Shown here: one piece after another, positions 1 to 11,288 of the stretch
How positions within the stretch are numbered: position 1 is the stretch's first letter
How the letters are laid out: each line of letters begins with the position of its first letter
NCBI GenBank assembly: GCA_905178155.1
Contig: CAJINV010000003.1
Location: forward strand, 5,277,700 to 5,341,699
Direction of reading: 5' to 3'
DNA length: 64,000 nucleotides
DNA from: Amoebophrya sp. A120
Taxonomy: Eukaryota > Sar > Dinophyceae > Syndiniales > Amoebophryaceae
The notes under the pieces: model-generated
Told to the model about the DNA's origin: nothing
The model's input: the letters and a program-made list of their open reading frames with translations, nothing else
Databases searched by the model: none
Made by a program: the position numbers and the translations under genes

Positions 1-129
1 GGTTTTCGTGTGAGGAAACCTAAATTTTAATTTTGAACATTACGCTGCCCTTGGGTACGAGCGAGCGGCTTTTCGCCGAGTACCGCCCAATTAGAAAGTA
101 AATTTCTGTTTGTTAATTTTCTATTTCAG
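1..129 (+). other. 3' part of a canonical intron
   Basis: AT-rich sequence with no open frame, ending in a polypyrimidine tract and AG immediately before the exon at 130. The 5' splice site lies outside the window. Confidence 0.55.
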
Positions 130-729
130 GTTGATGGCCCCGTGGAGCACAAGCATGCGTGTCGTTTGGGGCATCAGTTGCGCTGTATGGCGGGTGTTAC
201 GGTGAAGAAGAACCCGAGCTTTCTGACGTGCGACGAAATCCCCGGCGACAGCCAAGTGCAGGACCTCAAAACAGGAGCTTGGCGCACTTGGGAGGAGCAG
301 CAGAAGAAATACCCCACCTGGGAGTTTAAGTACAGCGAAAACGCTGCCGACGAGCTCCGCAACGTTCGCAAAATGCGCGAGTGCTGGAAGATTCACGGAA
401 AGCACATCTGTGCGGCCTTTGCGGATTCGGGCATGAAGTACAGCGATGTGAAGCCCCGAGATTTGCACATAGTTTTTGTGGTGGAGGACGAGCCGAAAAG
501 CTTGCAGCGTCTTTACGAGGAACTCGGTTCTGGCAGCATTCAGGAGCAGTACTGCAGTGTGGTCGTCAGCACTGCGCATTCCCAAAAGTTGATCGTTACA
601 GAGAGGCGGGTCGCCACTGTACTTGACCGAAAAGCCCAACGCGTGAAGCGAAACCCGGCGGACGAGCAAGAAGCGTTGACCGTTTCGGAGCTCGTGCAAC
701 GATCTGAGCAGTACTACTTAACTAAGTGA
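130..729 (+). CDS. 3' exon of an unknown protein
   Basis: This is the last exon of a gene that begins left of the window. A pyrimidine-rich stretch ending in TTTCAG at 120-129 is a good 3' splice site, and the frame is open from 130 to a TGA at 727-729, about 199 residues. I do not recognise the protein. It is hydrophilic, rich in Lys, Glu and Arg, with scattered Cys and His (for example HKHACRLGHQLRC near the exon start), and has no membrane segment. A valine codon at 142 could be misread as an alternative start, but the frame is open upstream to the splice site, so no start codon should be placed in this exon. High G/C in third codon positions supports real coding. No function can be assigned. 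Confidence 0.7.
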   Translation, partial: VDGPVEHKHACRLGHQLRCMAGVTVKKNPSFLTCDEIPGDSQVQDLKTGAWRTWEEQQKKYPTWEFKYSENAADELRNVRKMRECWKIHGKHICAAFADSGMKYSDVKPRDLHIVFVVEDEPKSLQRLYEELGSGSIQEQYCSVVVSTAHSQKLIVTERRVATVLDRKAQRVKRNPADEQEALTVSELVQRSEQYYLTK

Positions 730-810
730 TTCTATCGATCCCGCTTAATAATGATAAGATAATGATTTGGAATGTACAGCGACTGCGACAGCGTAGTTAT
801 GTCATGAATA

Positions 811-1530
811 TTGTTCACGTTCAGCAATTCAAGTAAGTACTTACGATGGGTACGTTTACCTTTTCGTGATAGGAGTGGCAATCTTTTTTGGTTTGGTACG
901 TTGTTTCGCCGCTGCTTTTCCACCGCGAAAAAACCCGAAAAAAAAACCAGCTCCTACTACCGTCAGAAGCTGTGGCTTCTTGGCATCGCATCGTGGCCGC
1001 AAGAGGCTCTGGAAGACTTGTTGCGGAAGGAAAAGACCAAAGTCATCAATTTCAATGAGGGTCAAGTCTACTCCCGTTTTAACGACGCATACGGAAAGTT
1101 TGCTAACCCTTACGGAATCCGGCGGGCGCAGGTGATCGACGGAATCACGGAAAACCCAGCGGAATACATGGCGAAGTCGCTTTGCGATTTCGACGAGCGA
1201 ACCTTGGCGCATCTTCCAGAAGAAATCGGCGCAGCGGGAGGATTAGAGGGACTTCAAAAGCAGCTTACCGAGTTTGGCCCGGACGTCATGAAAAGGATAA
1301 AACGAATCGAGAGGATCAATGAAATCAAGGGCACGCTAGATGAGAAGAAAGCTCGAAAAATACTCGAATTGGATGCGAGCGAGGCGCTTACAAAGGCCAG
1401 CCTCAAAGCCGCGCTTAAGAAAGTCCAAGTGGACATTCATCCGGACCGCGTGCCTTCGAGGTTGCGACCTGCCGCGAATAAAGCGTTTCAGACTGCGACG
1501 GCAGCGAAGGATTACTTGGATCCGAACTAA
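811..1530 (+). CDS. J-domain-like protein (HPD motif near the C-terminus)
   Basis: An open frame of up to 240 residues ends in TAA at 1528-1530. The last 45 residues contain a helix, an HPDR motif and a second Ala/Lys-rich helix, which is the layout of helix II, the HPD loop and helix III of a DnaJ J-domain. The HPD tripeptide is what J-proteins use to stimulate Hsp70 ATPase. The rest is charged and helical, with an IKRIERINEIKGTL stretch and an Arg-rich N-terminal part (LFRRCF) that could be an organelle-targeting sequence. The start is unresolved: the frame is open back to a TTG at 811 without a convincing ATG, and a TAG at about 870 could be a 3' splice site, so an upstream exon is likely. 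A J-like domain at the C-terminus without Gly/Phe or Zn-finger regions points to a specialised (type III) co-chaperone. The assignment rests mainly on the HPD motif. Confidence 0.55.
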   Translation: MFTFSNSSKYLRWVRLPFRDRSGNLFWFGTLFRRCFSTAKKPEKKTSSYYRQKLWLLGIASWPQEALEDLLRKEKTKVINFNEGQVYSRFNDAYGKFANPYGIRRAQVIDGITENPAEYMAKSLCDFDERTLAHLPEEIGAAGGLEGLQKQLTEFGPDVMKRIKRIERINEIKGTLDEKKARKILELDASEALTKASLKAALKKVQVDIHPDRVPSRLRPAANKAFQTATAAKDYLDPN

Positions 1531-2570
1531 ATTTCGCGCAACGGCACGGGTGCTACGATACAAGCTAGAGCTGACTGTGATTTGTGATTGTGAGAAGCGG
1601 AAAAAGTTTTTACATACTCTTATGCAAACGAAGTTTATGCAAACGAAGTTGTGCCATACCCATTCTTAACGCGCGCTCTTGAGAAGTACCTATTCCAAAG
1701 CTGCTGCCTTTACAGCGCAATCTGACACTGAATTTTTTTGAACTTGCTTGCAAAATGGTGGTTGTAGTGCTATCGTACATTTCTTGCTGACTGAGCTTAA
1801 TTACTTACTTTTTTCTGGTGCAGTGTAGTTGGTCCCGATGGTGAGCATAAATATCCATCAATTCAGATGAGAGGAGGTCTCGTGAAACCTGATGACACAG
1901 TGATAACGTTGTCTCCACAAATTTACTTGGAAAGAAGTAAAAGTTTCGGTGGAAGGAGACAAAACGACAGGTCCTGGAAACATCGACGTGCACTAACCAC
2001 AGCATCGGTGAAGACGTGGTCGATTTATCGGTCTCGCCGTGGTAATTCAAAAAGGAAGCCAGTCCCAATGAGGAATGTGGACAAGTTTCATCGGTGTGCA
2101 GCCCTCAATCTCCGTTCGTGCTCAAGTTTTCCACTTTGATCGTTATTCCGTCTTCGAAAAGGAAGAAAACAAAGACTACAACGACGAGTCACTCATACAC
2201 GCTCGGGATCGCAAGGAAAAGAAGTTTTGCGGCATCGCAATCGAAGTCAAACTATGAAGTCACTGGATCTGGAAACTGTATCTATGTGTATCCTATTCAT
2301 CGACATGATAAATAGAAATATCAATAGATTTGGATAGTTTTAAAATTGAAAGTTTGGTTGATGCCTCGTGCTTTTACTGTCACATTTGCAGAAGTCCGTT
2401 CGTGAGATCATGGGCTCCAAGCAGGCTTGAGTAGTGCTTTGTCAGGGTCTCGTACCACTTTTAGTGTTTACTAGCTGCATATTAGTGATGGTGCATTAGC
2501 AAATTTTTGATATCTATCAGTATTATCACCCATACCTTTGGTCTTTGTGCGATATTTCAAAAGATAAAAA
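1531..2570. other. intergenic, about 1.04 kb
   Basis: AT-rich, with only short overlapping frames that lack third-position GC bias. It holds a 15-bp direct repeat TATGCAAACGAAGTT at 1621-1635 and 1636-1650. I see no other structured signal. Confidence 0.5.
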
Positions 2571-4033
<1,463 letters not shown>

Positions 4034-4413
4034 TTGGAAGTGACACCGCGGTCATTGTTTTTTTATCTGCTGGCTCTTCTGTCATAGCATTGCAAACGCG
4101 CACCCGCACGGAATTGGCGCACCCGCACGGAATTGTTTACCGCAGAATCAACAGAAAAACAACAACAACAGAAAAACTCAACCCAGCAAAGGTAAAAAGG
4201 AGAAGGAGTCAATCCCTTCATGATGCGGAGGTGGACGTAGGTTCTGTTCGTGATCGTTTCTGGAATTGACGTAACCAGAATAAATGAATCAGGTCCCGAA
4301 ATAATGCGTATCGCGTCCGAGGCTGAAGAGAGTTCTTCTGTTTTTTCTTGACCTGGTTCGTGGCGAGTTGATTTTGGATTCCGAAGTATTTTCAAAAAAA
4401 GCAACCCATAATT
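4034..4413. other. intergenic, 380 bp
   Basis: No gene seen. It contains an imperfect direct repeat around CGCACCCGCACGGAATTG (about 4097-4135) and an A-rich run. Confidence 0.4.
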
Positions 4414-6178
4414 ATGGCGACTTCGACGCGTAAATCCTTGCACTTTTTCGTGAAGAAGGTTCATCCGGATTTGAGCCAGACGTTGTATCAAATGCAAAAG
4501 TGTCTGGGTCTGGAAGAATGCAACTTGTAGTGCGTATTTCAGAACACAGAAAAGTCTCTTATGCATACGCAGCAAAAGCTGCCCACTTTCTGTCAGCAAA
4601 ATAGGGGACTTGTCATACGGATTCGGCATTGCGGAAGCTTCTCAAAACCTGTGATGCTAGAGCTTCCATGCCAGACCTTCTGCGTCATGCAAAAACAGCA
4701 TTACTCTTCCCGACCCAGACATTTTTACATTTGATACGTTACCTGCCCACGCAAAGCGGATCAACCAGCAGAGCCTGATGGTGTTGAACCAGTGGATTGA
4801 TCGGATCGACTGCAGTTCAGCCACCAATGCGGGTGGAGGATTGTCTGAAAGCAACAATGCGGGAGGGCGCGGTGGTGCGGACGGCGAGAATTCACTGCGC
4901 GCACCATTTGTGCAGACCACGCTGGCGTTTTTCCGTCCGGTGACGCGGCGCAGCACCGGCGAGGTTTTGCCGAACCGCGCTGCGCCCTTGTCGCTGGAGC
5001 TACCGTCGCTACCGCCGGGGAGACCGCCTTTCGCGCTGCGTGACCGTCTGGTCTCTGACTTGCTACACCAAGCCGAGACCGCCTTGGAAACAAGCTCGCT
5101 AGCCGCGCGGTTCCGCGGAAACATTGATCCTGCAACGTGGCCGCAATTCGCGCACCCCGCACTGGGGCTATTCCGCCGCCCAGGAAACAATCAGAGTTCT
5201 GCTCATACGAGCACACATGAGCACGAAAGCGGCAGATCAGAACACCCCGGAGTAAGTAGAGACGGGTCCACGACAGCTGCCTCGAATCCAGGATGCGACT
5301 TCAGCACGGGGTCGCCGCAGCAGCAGCGCTTCGAGAAGTTCAGCGATCTGTGGCACTCGCAGACGCACGAGACGATGTTTAAGGATAGTCTGTACGATGA
5401 TCCGGCTGCGACGCGGCGCTGGGCTGCCATGGAATCGTTTCGTCGCAAGTATCGCGCGCAGTACTTGCGCAAGGCGTTGAAGACCAAAACCAAGCAGGCA
5501 CGGCGGAAGCGGCTGGAAGCAGTCTCCGCCCACGTCGAGGCCAGGGTGCGCGAAAAGTTTGGCACCGCGTACTCAGAAAAAGAAGTACACGAAGAAGGTG
5601 GAAATACAGGTGCAGGCGAGGCATGCAGCCCGAAGGAGGGAGCTGAAAGCGAATCGGTAGCGGGAGTTGGAGTAGACACCAGTAGAATGCGGGTCCGGAT
5701 GATTGAGGACGGCTACCACCCGGATCTGGTATTCATGGAGCCGGGACTGACGGCCTCGCAGCGCCAGGAGGGCATGCGGCGGTGCTGTGGCATGCATCTG
5801 TCAACACCGCCACAGGGTGCTGGCATGCTTAGCGGTCAAGGTCTCAGCGAGGATGTTGATGACAGTTTTGGCAAAAGTTGCAACGCAGAGTTTTGGCTGC
5901 TACGAAATTTGCTGACCGCCATGCGTGCGGACCCGGGTGCCCGCATTCCCTTGGTTTTGTGTGCAAACGAAGAGGATTATCGGGCCGAGCGCGGCTGCGT
6001 CTTCGTGCCCTGGAATTTCGAAGTTGCCGGACTGTGCACTCTGCTCGAGGAGGAACTTGATGTGCTCCGCAGCGATATTTCCCGACGCCTGCAAAGAACA
6101 TCGGCATCTCGAACCCATCCTGAACGAAGTAACAGAAACAATATGTGTACGGTAGCAGCAGGAGGGGCAATCGCATGA
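4414..6178 (+). CDS. TCAIM-like protein (DUF4460/DUF4461)
   Basis: Exons are 4414-4485 and 4742-6178, with an introner between; the joined frame is 502 residues. The first 45 residues (HFFVKKVHPDL, then an introner, then PAHAKRINQQSLMVLNQWID) read like the J-domain-like start of DUF4460, in which a short helix, an HPD and a NxxSLxxLNxxxD helix follow each other. The C-terminal third (EFWLLRNLLTAM, then IPLVLCANEEDY, then GCVFVPWNF) resembles the DUF4461 region of the same family. Human TCAIM is mitochondrial and its biochemical role is poorly known. Between the two lies about 300 residues of low-complexity and Arg/Lys-rich sequence. The introner interrupts codon 24 or 25 and both flanking repeat copies read Leu. 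The start ATG is the only one giving the J-like N-terminus. The family call is by eye. Confidence 0.55.
4486..4736 (+). mobile_element. introner, family A (copy A1)
   Basis: 251 bp, starting TATCAAATGCAAAAGTGTC and ending in its inverted counterpart ...CATTTGATA. Flanked by CGTTG (4481-4485) and CGTTA (4737-4741). Removing it with one flank restores the frame ...QTL|PAH... of the host gene. Confidence 0.85.
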
Positions 6179-6694
6179 GGAAGATGCGGCGTTTACGATC
6201 GAAATAGAACAGCAAGAAGGCAACGTAGGCATTTCTTGTAGTGATGTTCAGTGGGGAGTAGGATGCGCACCTGCTGCCACCGCCTCTTCAGAGCCGGCAC
6301 GGGGCAAATTAGACTGTTCACGAACCACGTAAGATTAATTCAGTATCGATGAGACGAAGAGCACGAGGATACCCTGGCACTAACCAGCTGCGCTTGCGAA
6401 ATGCAGCTGGAATTGGTCTGAGAGAGAGTCGAGGGTTGGGGTGTTTATCTCCGATCCACGTTGACAGGGGAATGTCGCGTAAGTAATGCTACCGCTCTTA
6501 TGAGCGATTGCAGTGCCGGACCCGGAGCATTGATATTGTGGCTCTCTGTAGTAGTTGCGCTCCTGAACAACTATACTGGCTGCGCGACAAATAATTCTAC
6601 TTGCTCTCGAAACGGCGTACAGTTGTTTGAGTTTTGCGAGCACACTTCATCAAAGCTCGATCTAGGACGAAGTAAAGGCCGACTGTGCCGTCAG

Positions 6695-6750
6695 TTTTGA
6701 CTCATGCTGGGGGCTGTGGCGCGGCGAGCCGGCGGTCGCGTCGCGTCGCG
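6695..6750 (+). repeat. presequence-coding repeat, copy 1
   Basis: Same sequence as the 5' end of the gene at 8760, including TTTTGACTC just before ATG (6704). It encodes MLGAVARRAGGRVA and then diverges after an extra GTCGC. No downstream exon is joined to it in any frame I could find. Confidence 0.8.
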
Positions 6751-6814
6751 GCGCTCCAACAATTGGCGGGAGAAAACTCGACCGAAAACCGGGAAAACAC
6801 AAAAAAAAGAAGCA

Positions 6815-6940
6815 AAATGCGAAAAAAAGCTGCAAAAAACGCGAAAAAAAGCCGCAAAACGCGAAAAAAAGCTATGAAACGCGAAAAAGAGCTGCAAAAC
6901 GCGAAAAAAGGTTGCAAAGCGCGAAAAAAAGGCTTTCTCT
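6815..6940. repeat. A-rich tandem array, about 20-bp unit
   Basis: About six imperfect copies of GCGAAAAAAAGCTGCAAAAC. The array creates spurious Lys/Arg-rich (+) and Phe-rich (-) open frames. Confidence 0.8.
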
Positions 6941-7237
6941 AAGCAGTTGCGACGGGGCCGCTTTTGTTTCCCTCCCGCGAAGGAACCGGCCCGGAAGCCT
7001 TTCCAATTTCCCCAATCAAACAAGAGGGAAAGCTGCAAAAGTTTCAGCTCCCGTTCGTGGGAGAAGGAAGCAGCTGGCTGCGACCGTAGTGCCGCCGTGT
7101 AACCGGCGCCGCGCGACGGCAGTAGGTTGGCAGCCAGTTTGTTCTCTTTCCCACGGGCGGGCGCTGGAGCGCTATTTTGCAACTTTTCCAAAAGGAAGAG
7201 GAAAAGTCGCAACAGTTCCAGCTCCCGTGCACGGGGG

Positions 7238-7325
7238 AAAGAGCAAAATGGCTGCGACCGTGGTGCCAATGTGTGAGTAAGCGCTGCCACACGACTGCAC
7301 TACGTGGGCAGCCATTTTGCTCTTT
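7238..7325. repeat. 18-bp perfect inverted repeat
   Basis: Arms AAAGAGCAAAATGGCTGC (7238-7255) and its exact reverse complement (7308-7325), separated by 52 bp. Could form a stem-loop or mark the end of an old element. Confidence 0.75.
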
Positions 7326-7728
7326 CTGACGCAGAGGGGGCTGGGGATTTTGCAAATTTTCCTAAAGCAAGAGTAGCAAACGGCCCAGCTCTTCTCTAGT
7401 GCAAACGCCGCGCAAAGAATCTCATCGCGCGGCGCCTCTTTTCGTTCTTTGCCCCGCTATGTCGCTGATTCGTAGGCGCGATTTTGCGCTGAGCCGTTGT
7501 CGCGAAGTGCATTCGTGTTGGGTCTAGTCTAAGCTGGTTGGCATGCTGGAAAGAAGACCGATGGAAACTTGCAGAACGCATCAAAATGCCATCGGTCTAC
7601 GTATGGCAAGCCAAAATAATCAGAACAGAATCCAGATACCAATCGGCTTTTGAAGCGAAACACGACGGGAGTACATTTAGGAATCACTTCGGCCAAATAG
7701 TCCTTTATTGAGAAAGTCCACTAGTAAG

Positions 7729-7788
7729 TTTTCACTCATGCTGGGGGCTGTGGCGCGGCGAGCCGGCGGTCGCGTCGCGGCGACTCCG
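7729..7788 (+). repeat. presequence-coding repeat, copy 2
   Basis: 60 bp nearly identical to 8751-8810; the only early difference is TTTTCACTC for TTTTGACTC before the ATG at 7738. Encodes MLGAVARRAGGRVAATP, then runs into an unrelated GC-rich frame. Confidence 0.85.
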
Positions 7789-8524
7789 CGGAGGCGCCGC
7801 GGTCTTTTTCAACAAGCCTCGCCCGGCGGTCTTTTTCGACAAGTTGGGGCCGCCAGGTTGTGGAGAGCGCTCGTCTTTTGTTTTTTCGCAGCTACCGCTG
7901 CCAGGAAACCGGCTCGCACCCAACCGCGCGCACAGCTGCGCGCCCAACAATAGCCAGGAAACATCGCCCGAGCCAAAGAAACCAATCCAGACAAAGCGCG
8001 CGCGCTTGCTCGCGGCAATCATCTAGAGGCGTTTTCTGCAACTGCGGGCCGCCAAGTTGCAGACGCAGGCCTCTTGTCATTTTCCCGGGCGCGTCGTGCT
8101 CTCGCCCATGCCGGCCAACCCCCGCCATGACTCTGCGAACCCAGCAGGAGCCGCCAGAGTCTCTGTGAGGGTGGGGGCGCCGGCCTTGAGTACTTTCTGC
8201 AACAAAGCATACGCCGCGGCATTTTTTTTCAACTCGGAGCCGCCAAAGTACAGGGAAAAGCCTTCTTTGTTGTTCAAAAAAGCAGAATGCGGCGCAAAAG
8301 AGACAGCCGAGCTCGGGAATAGAGGGAGCGGGGTGATGGCGGCGCGCTGTTGGCGCGCCTCTTTCTCGTCGCCCTGAGTCTGCGCGCGCCTTGTTACGCG
8401 TCCCTTGTGCTTGCCCAAGGCGGTACGGTGCCGCGCGCAGCCGCAGTCAGTTCGTGCGCCCCCCTTCTTACCTTCTTCTCTCTCCGTTGTCCAGTTCGAT
8501 CACCTGCATACACAAAAACTCTCC

Positions 8525-8650
8525 TTTTCTCGTCAGTTCGAACCCCTCCAAGAAAAAGAAGCTTACTTTTCTCGTCAGTTCGAACCCCTCCAAGAAAAAG
8601 AAGCTTACTTTTCTCGTCAGTTCGAACCCCTCCAAGAAAAAGAAACTTAC
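8525..8650. repeat. 42-bp tandem repeat, three copies
   Basis: Copies at 8525-8566, 8567-8608 and 8609-8650, starting TTTTCTCGTCAGTTCGAACC. The third has one change (AAACTTAC). A partly similar fourth stretch follows. The unit length keeps frame, so the track reads as a repeated peptide, but it lies upstream of the gene at 8760 and is probably non-coding. Confidence 0.85.
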
Positions 8651-8750
8651 TTTCCCACTCAGTTCGTTCTCTCTTTATTCATCTTCTCTGTTTTCAGTTC
8701 GTTGTTCGTTTACTAAAGTTGTAAAACTCGAAAACTAGAACCACTATCAC

Positions 8751-8810
8751 TTTTGACTCATGCTGGGGGCTGTGGCGCGGCGAGCCGGCGGTCGCGTCGC
8801 GGCGACTCCG
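8751..8810 (+). repeat. presequence-coding repeat, copy 3 (functional position)
   Basis: Covers the nine bases before the ATG and the first 51 coding bases of the gene at 8760. Distances to copies 2 and 1 are 1022 and about 1034 bp. Confidence 0.85.
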
Positions 8811-9348
8811 ATTGCGCAGCAGCGGCGAACCTTTCTCAACTGTAGCAAGCCAAATATGAAGGTTTATGGCGATGAGCCTACCATCGTACCTGTTGCTGAC
8901 GGCTGGCGGGCTTATCGTGTAAGTAAATTTTTTATGAGCCTTTTGCACTGACGTCGCTGAGCATTCATGACAACTTTATGAATTCTTGGGCTTTCTTCAT
9001 TCCACCTGGACACTTCATCCGTCTGTTTCAGTTAGTAGAAGGTTCAGATATGTCAGCATCGGTACTACTTACCCCCATCCCGCCTGGACATGGATTCCAT
9101 GTTCAAATAATTAACGACAGGATAATACCGGTCAAGGGCCGACGTGGTGGTTGATTATGGCGCTCGGCACCTATTGCTTCATCGGGGGAACCGGAGGGAT
9201 GCACAAAAGCGTCTGGAGCAATCAGAAAGACCTGGGTCCCAACTGTACCGACGACTGGCAACGTACGCTTGGTGGCGTTACCAACCGGGACTCCGGAAGC
9301 TATGGACGGCGGTGGGTCGAAGTGCCCGACGAGAAAGGGCGCTTCTGA
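8760..9348 (+). CDS. small predicted mitochondrial membrane protein, unknown
   Basis: Exons 8760-8918 and 9121-9348, joined by a canonical intron (CGT|GTAAGT ... GACAG|GAT) to give 128 residues. The first 30 residues, MLGAVARRAGGRVAATPIAQ and then QRRTF, are Arg/Ala-rich and acid-free, ending in an RRxF-like site, as expected of a cleavable mitochondrial presequence. A second possible start is Met at 8856, which would remove it. After a short soluble stretch there is one likely membrane helix (WWLIMALGTYCFIGGTGG) followed by a polar tail. This size and layout suits an accessory subunit of an inner-membrane complex, but I recognise no family. The first 50 bases of the coding sequence are repeated twice upstream, which is discussed as a finding. 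Confidence 0.65.
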
Positions 9349-10238
9349 AGAAAAAGTTCAAGCGCTCTTTATATCCGTTCCTCCTGAAAAGTCTCTCTTT
9401 AGCTGTACTGCAGGTGTAGTGTGGCATCGCATGTTGATGTCTCCATCTTCGTTAAGAAATAGGAAGCAAACAGGATATAATCATTTACTTCTGGCACTAC
9501 TCGATGAAGGTCACGATCGAAGTGACATTGATAGAAGCTAGGGCAATCCTTGTGCACTTCGTTTCGTGCTCCTCCTGCATGCCTGTCATGCCGACTCATC
9601 TTTGGCATTGGCTGGAGAAAAGCTTACGAGGAGGTGGAAATTTGAAAAACACTTAAATTAAGTGTTTTTCAAATTTCCACACGATAACGGCGAAGATGGA
9701 GAAGCAAGCGAATCGTGAGCCAGGTGTTTCCTCCCTCGGGAGCTGCTAGGGATACACTGTCGTGTTTGAGAAGTTTGTCAGGTCGTCTGCAATTTTCTGG
9801 TGGTGGATCGCATTTATTGTCTTCTGACTGGTTCTAATGTTACGCTTGCATTCACTCTGTGATCATATTGGGAATCTCAACCTCAGATTCGTTCCAGAAT
9901 AATTATGTCAGTCAAGCAACTAAAACCACGTACGTTGTTGAGCGAGCAGCTCGAGCCACAAGAACATCGTCCACAGGCTGGATGATTTATTGAAGATCCG
10001 AGGCCCAATGAATACGACCTCTGCGAGATCTTAATCTTTTTGAAAGATGCACAATCAAAATCGTGTGCCTTGTGAAATGCGAAGGGCAGTTCCTTTGGAA
10101 GTCTCGCTTCTCCTTCCCTCATTCCCGCCAGGCAATTGATGAAGTTTTAATCCGTGATTACTTAGTAATTTATTCGAGTAAAGTTTTTTCTTCTATTTGC
10201 TGCCCAGGTGGATTCACGTCCCGCACCAATCGATAATC
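9349..10238. other. intergenic, about 0.9 kb
   Basis: No gene seen apart from the palindrome at 9634-9680. The TTTGCTGCCCAG at about 10197-10208 could be a splice acceptor for the next gene. Confidence 0.45.
9634..9680. repeat. perfect 47-nt palindrome
   Basis: Two 23-nt arms, GTGGAAATTTGAAAAACACT.. and its exact reverse complement, meet around a single central A at 9657. The arms are uninterrupted, so transcript from either strand would fold into one long hairpin. It lies 286 bp past the stop of the preceding gene. Confidence 0.9.
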
Positions 10239-11288
10239 ATGGCGACGCCTGGAGTTTCGCGGGCAACAGAAGCGACTTGCTCATCGGCCAATTTAGAACG
10301 TCCAGCTGCGGATGAGCTGATAAAGCTTTCCAAGCATGTGGGCGCCTTGAAGCGAACGCTGCGTACCGGATGGGTGCGCCGGAAAGTGGACGATCCCGAA
10401 AGCGTCGCGGAGCACTCCTACCGCATGGCCATGCTCGCCTTGCTTTACGGCCCCGGCGTGAAACGAAGCGAGGTGATGTTGTCCTCCACTGCAAGAACAT
10501 CTTCTGGTTGTTCGACGACAAGAACTACCGATGCGGCTGGTGGTGCGCGACTTGCAGTCAAGAAAGATATGTTTATTAGTGAAGGAGCATCTACGGCACC
10601 ACAACCACGAGGGGACGCGGAGGAGCAGTGCATTGACGTAATGCGTTGCTGCCGGATGGCGCTGGTCCATGACCTGGCGGAGGGCATCGTCGGGGACCTC
10701 GTGGTGGATGGGAGCGCGGAGTGCCGAGACAACATTTCGAAGGAGGCGAAGCAGCGCCTGGAAGAAAGTGCGATCAACGAAATTTTGCTCGGGACCAAGA
10801 GGAGATCTACTTCAGACGGGACGAGAAAGAGTCGGAGTCCATCGCCTGCAAGCGATAGCAAAAATATTAAACGGCGCAAGGAGATTCAGAAAATAAATAC
10901 CACCAACACAAAATCAGACGGAGGCACTGACGCTTCAGCAAGACCAGATGTAGTTGAATCGCGGCCAGAAGTGGACGAGCCAACAAGAACGAAGCCGGAT
11001 CTTTTGCAGGAGGTGCCAGCGTATTTGCGGCGACGCGAGATGTGTAGTGAGCTACTCTCGCTCTGGCACGAGTACGAAGCCCAGGAGACCGCCGAGGCAA
11101 GGTTCGTGAAAGACCTAGATCGCCTGGAAATGCTGCTTCAGGCCGACGACTATTTGGACGAAAAGCAGCAAAGTCCGCAATTAAACTTAGATGACTTCTA
11201 CGCGTCGACCAAGGGAAAGTTCAGATCCGATGTCGCGCAAGCAGTGGATGCTGCACTCAGAGACAAACATGCGCAACGGAAAGGCTAA
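10239..11288 (+). CDS. HDDC2: HD-domain 5'-nucleotidase, HDDC2/YfbR-like
   Basis: A metal-dependent phosphohydrolase of the HD superfamily; relatives (HDDC2, bacterial YfbR, yeast Ygk1) remove phosphate from deoxynucleoside 5'-monophosphates. 349 residues from the ATG at 10239. The family blocks are all present: GWVRRKVDDPESVAEHS with the first ligand His59, ALVHDLAEGIVGD with the His144-Asp145 pair, and FVKDLDRLEM with the last Asp294. ELLSLWHEYE fits the helix before the last block. Human HDDC2 is near 200 residues; the excess comes from two low-complexity insertions, at about residues 75-125 and 187-255, both on loops between conserved helices. The gene has no visible intron. The frame extends upstream to a CAG that may be a splice site, but the ATG at 10239 is a reasonable start. 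Confidence 0.88.
   Translation: MATPGVSRATEATCSSANLERPAADELIKLSKHVGALKRTLRTGWVRRKVDDPESVAEHSYRMAMLALLYGPGVKRSEVMLSSTARTSSGCSTTRTTDAAGGARLAVKKDMFISEGASTAPQPRGDAEEQCIDVMRCCRMALVHDLAEGIVGDLVVDGSAECRDNISKEAKQRLEESAINEILLGTKRRSTSDGTRKSRSPSPASDSKNIKRRKEIQKINTTNTKSDGGTDASARPDVVESRPEVDEPTRTKPDLLQEVPAYLRRREMCSELLSLWHEYEAQETAEARFVKDLDRLEMLLQADDYLDEKQQSPQLNLDDFYASTKGKFRSDVAQAVDAALRDKHAQRKG

Larger units (their letters stand above)
6179..8750. other. repeat-rich intergenic block, about 2.6 kb
   Basis: No convincing gene. Long frames on both strands here are products of GC-rich or A-rich repeats. Contents, listed separately: two extra copies of a presequence-coding segment (6695-6750, 7729-7788), an A-rich tandem array (about 6815-6940), two diverged units around 7020-7110 and 7195-7275 sharing CTGCGACCGT.GTGCC, an inverted repeat at 7238-7325, and a 42-bp tandem repeat at 8525-8650. 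Confidence 0.6.

Noticed and set aside
6691-8418. Long frames on both strands (for example - 6691-7290, + 8057-8377)
   Set aside because: They follow A-rich tandem or GC-rich repeat sequence, overlap each other and lack recognisable domains.
8350-8738. Three overlapping + frames of 103-124 codons over the 42-bp repeat
   Set aside because: A 42-bp unit keeps every frame open, so open length carries no information here.
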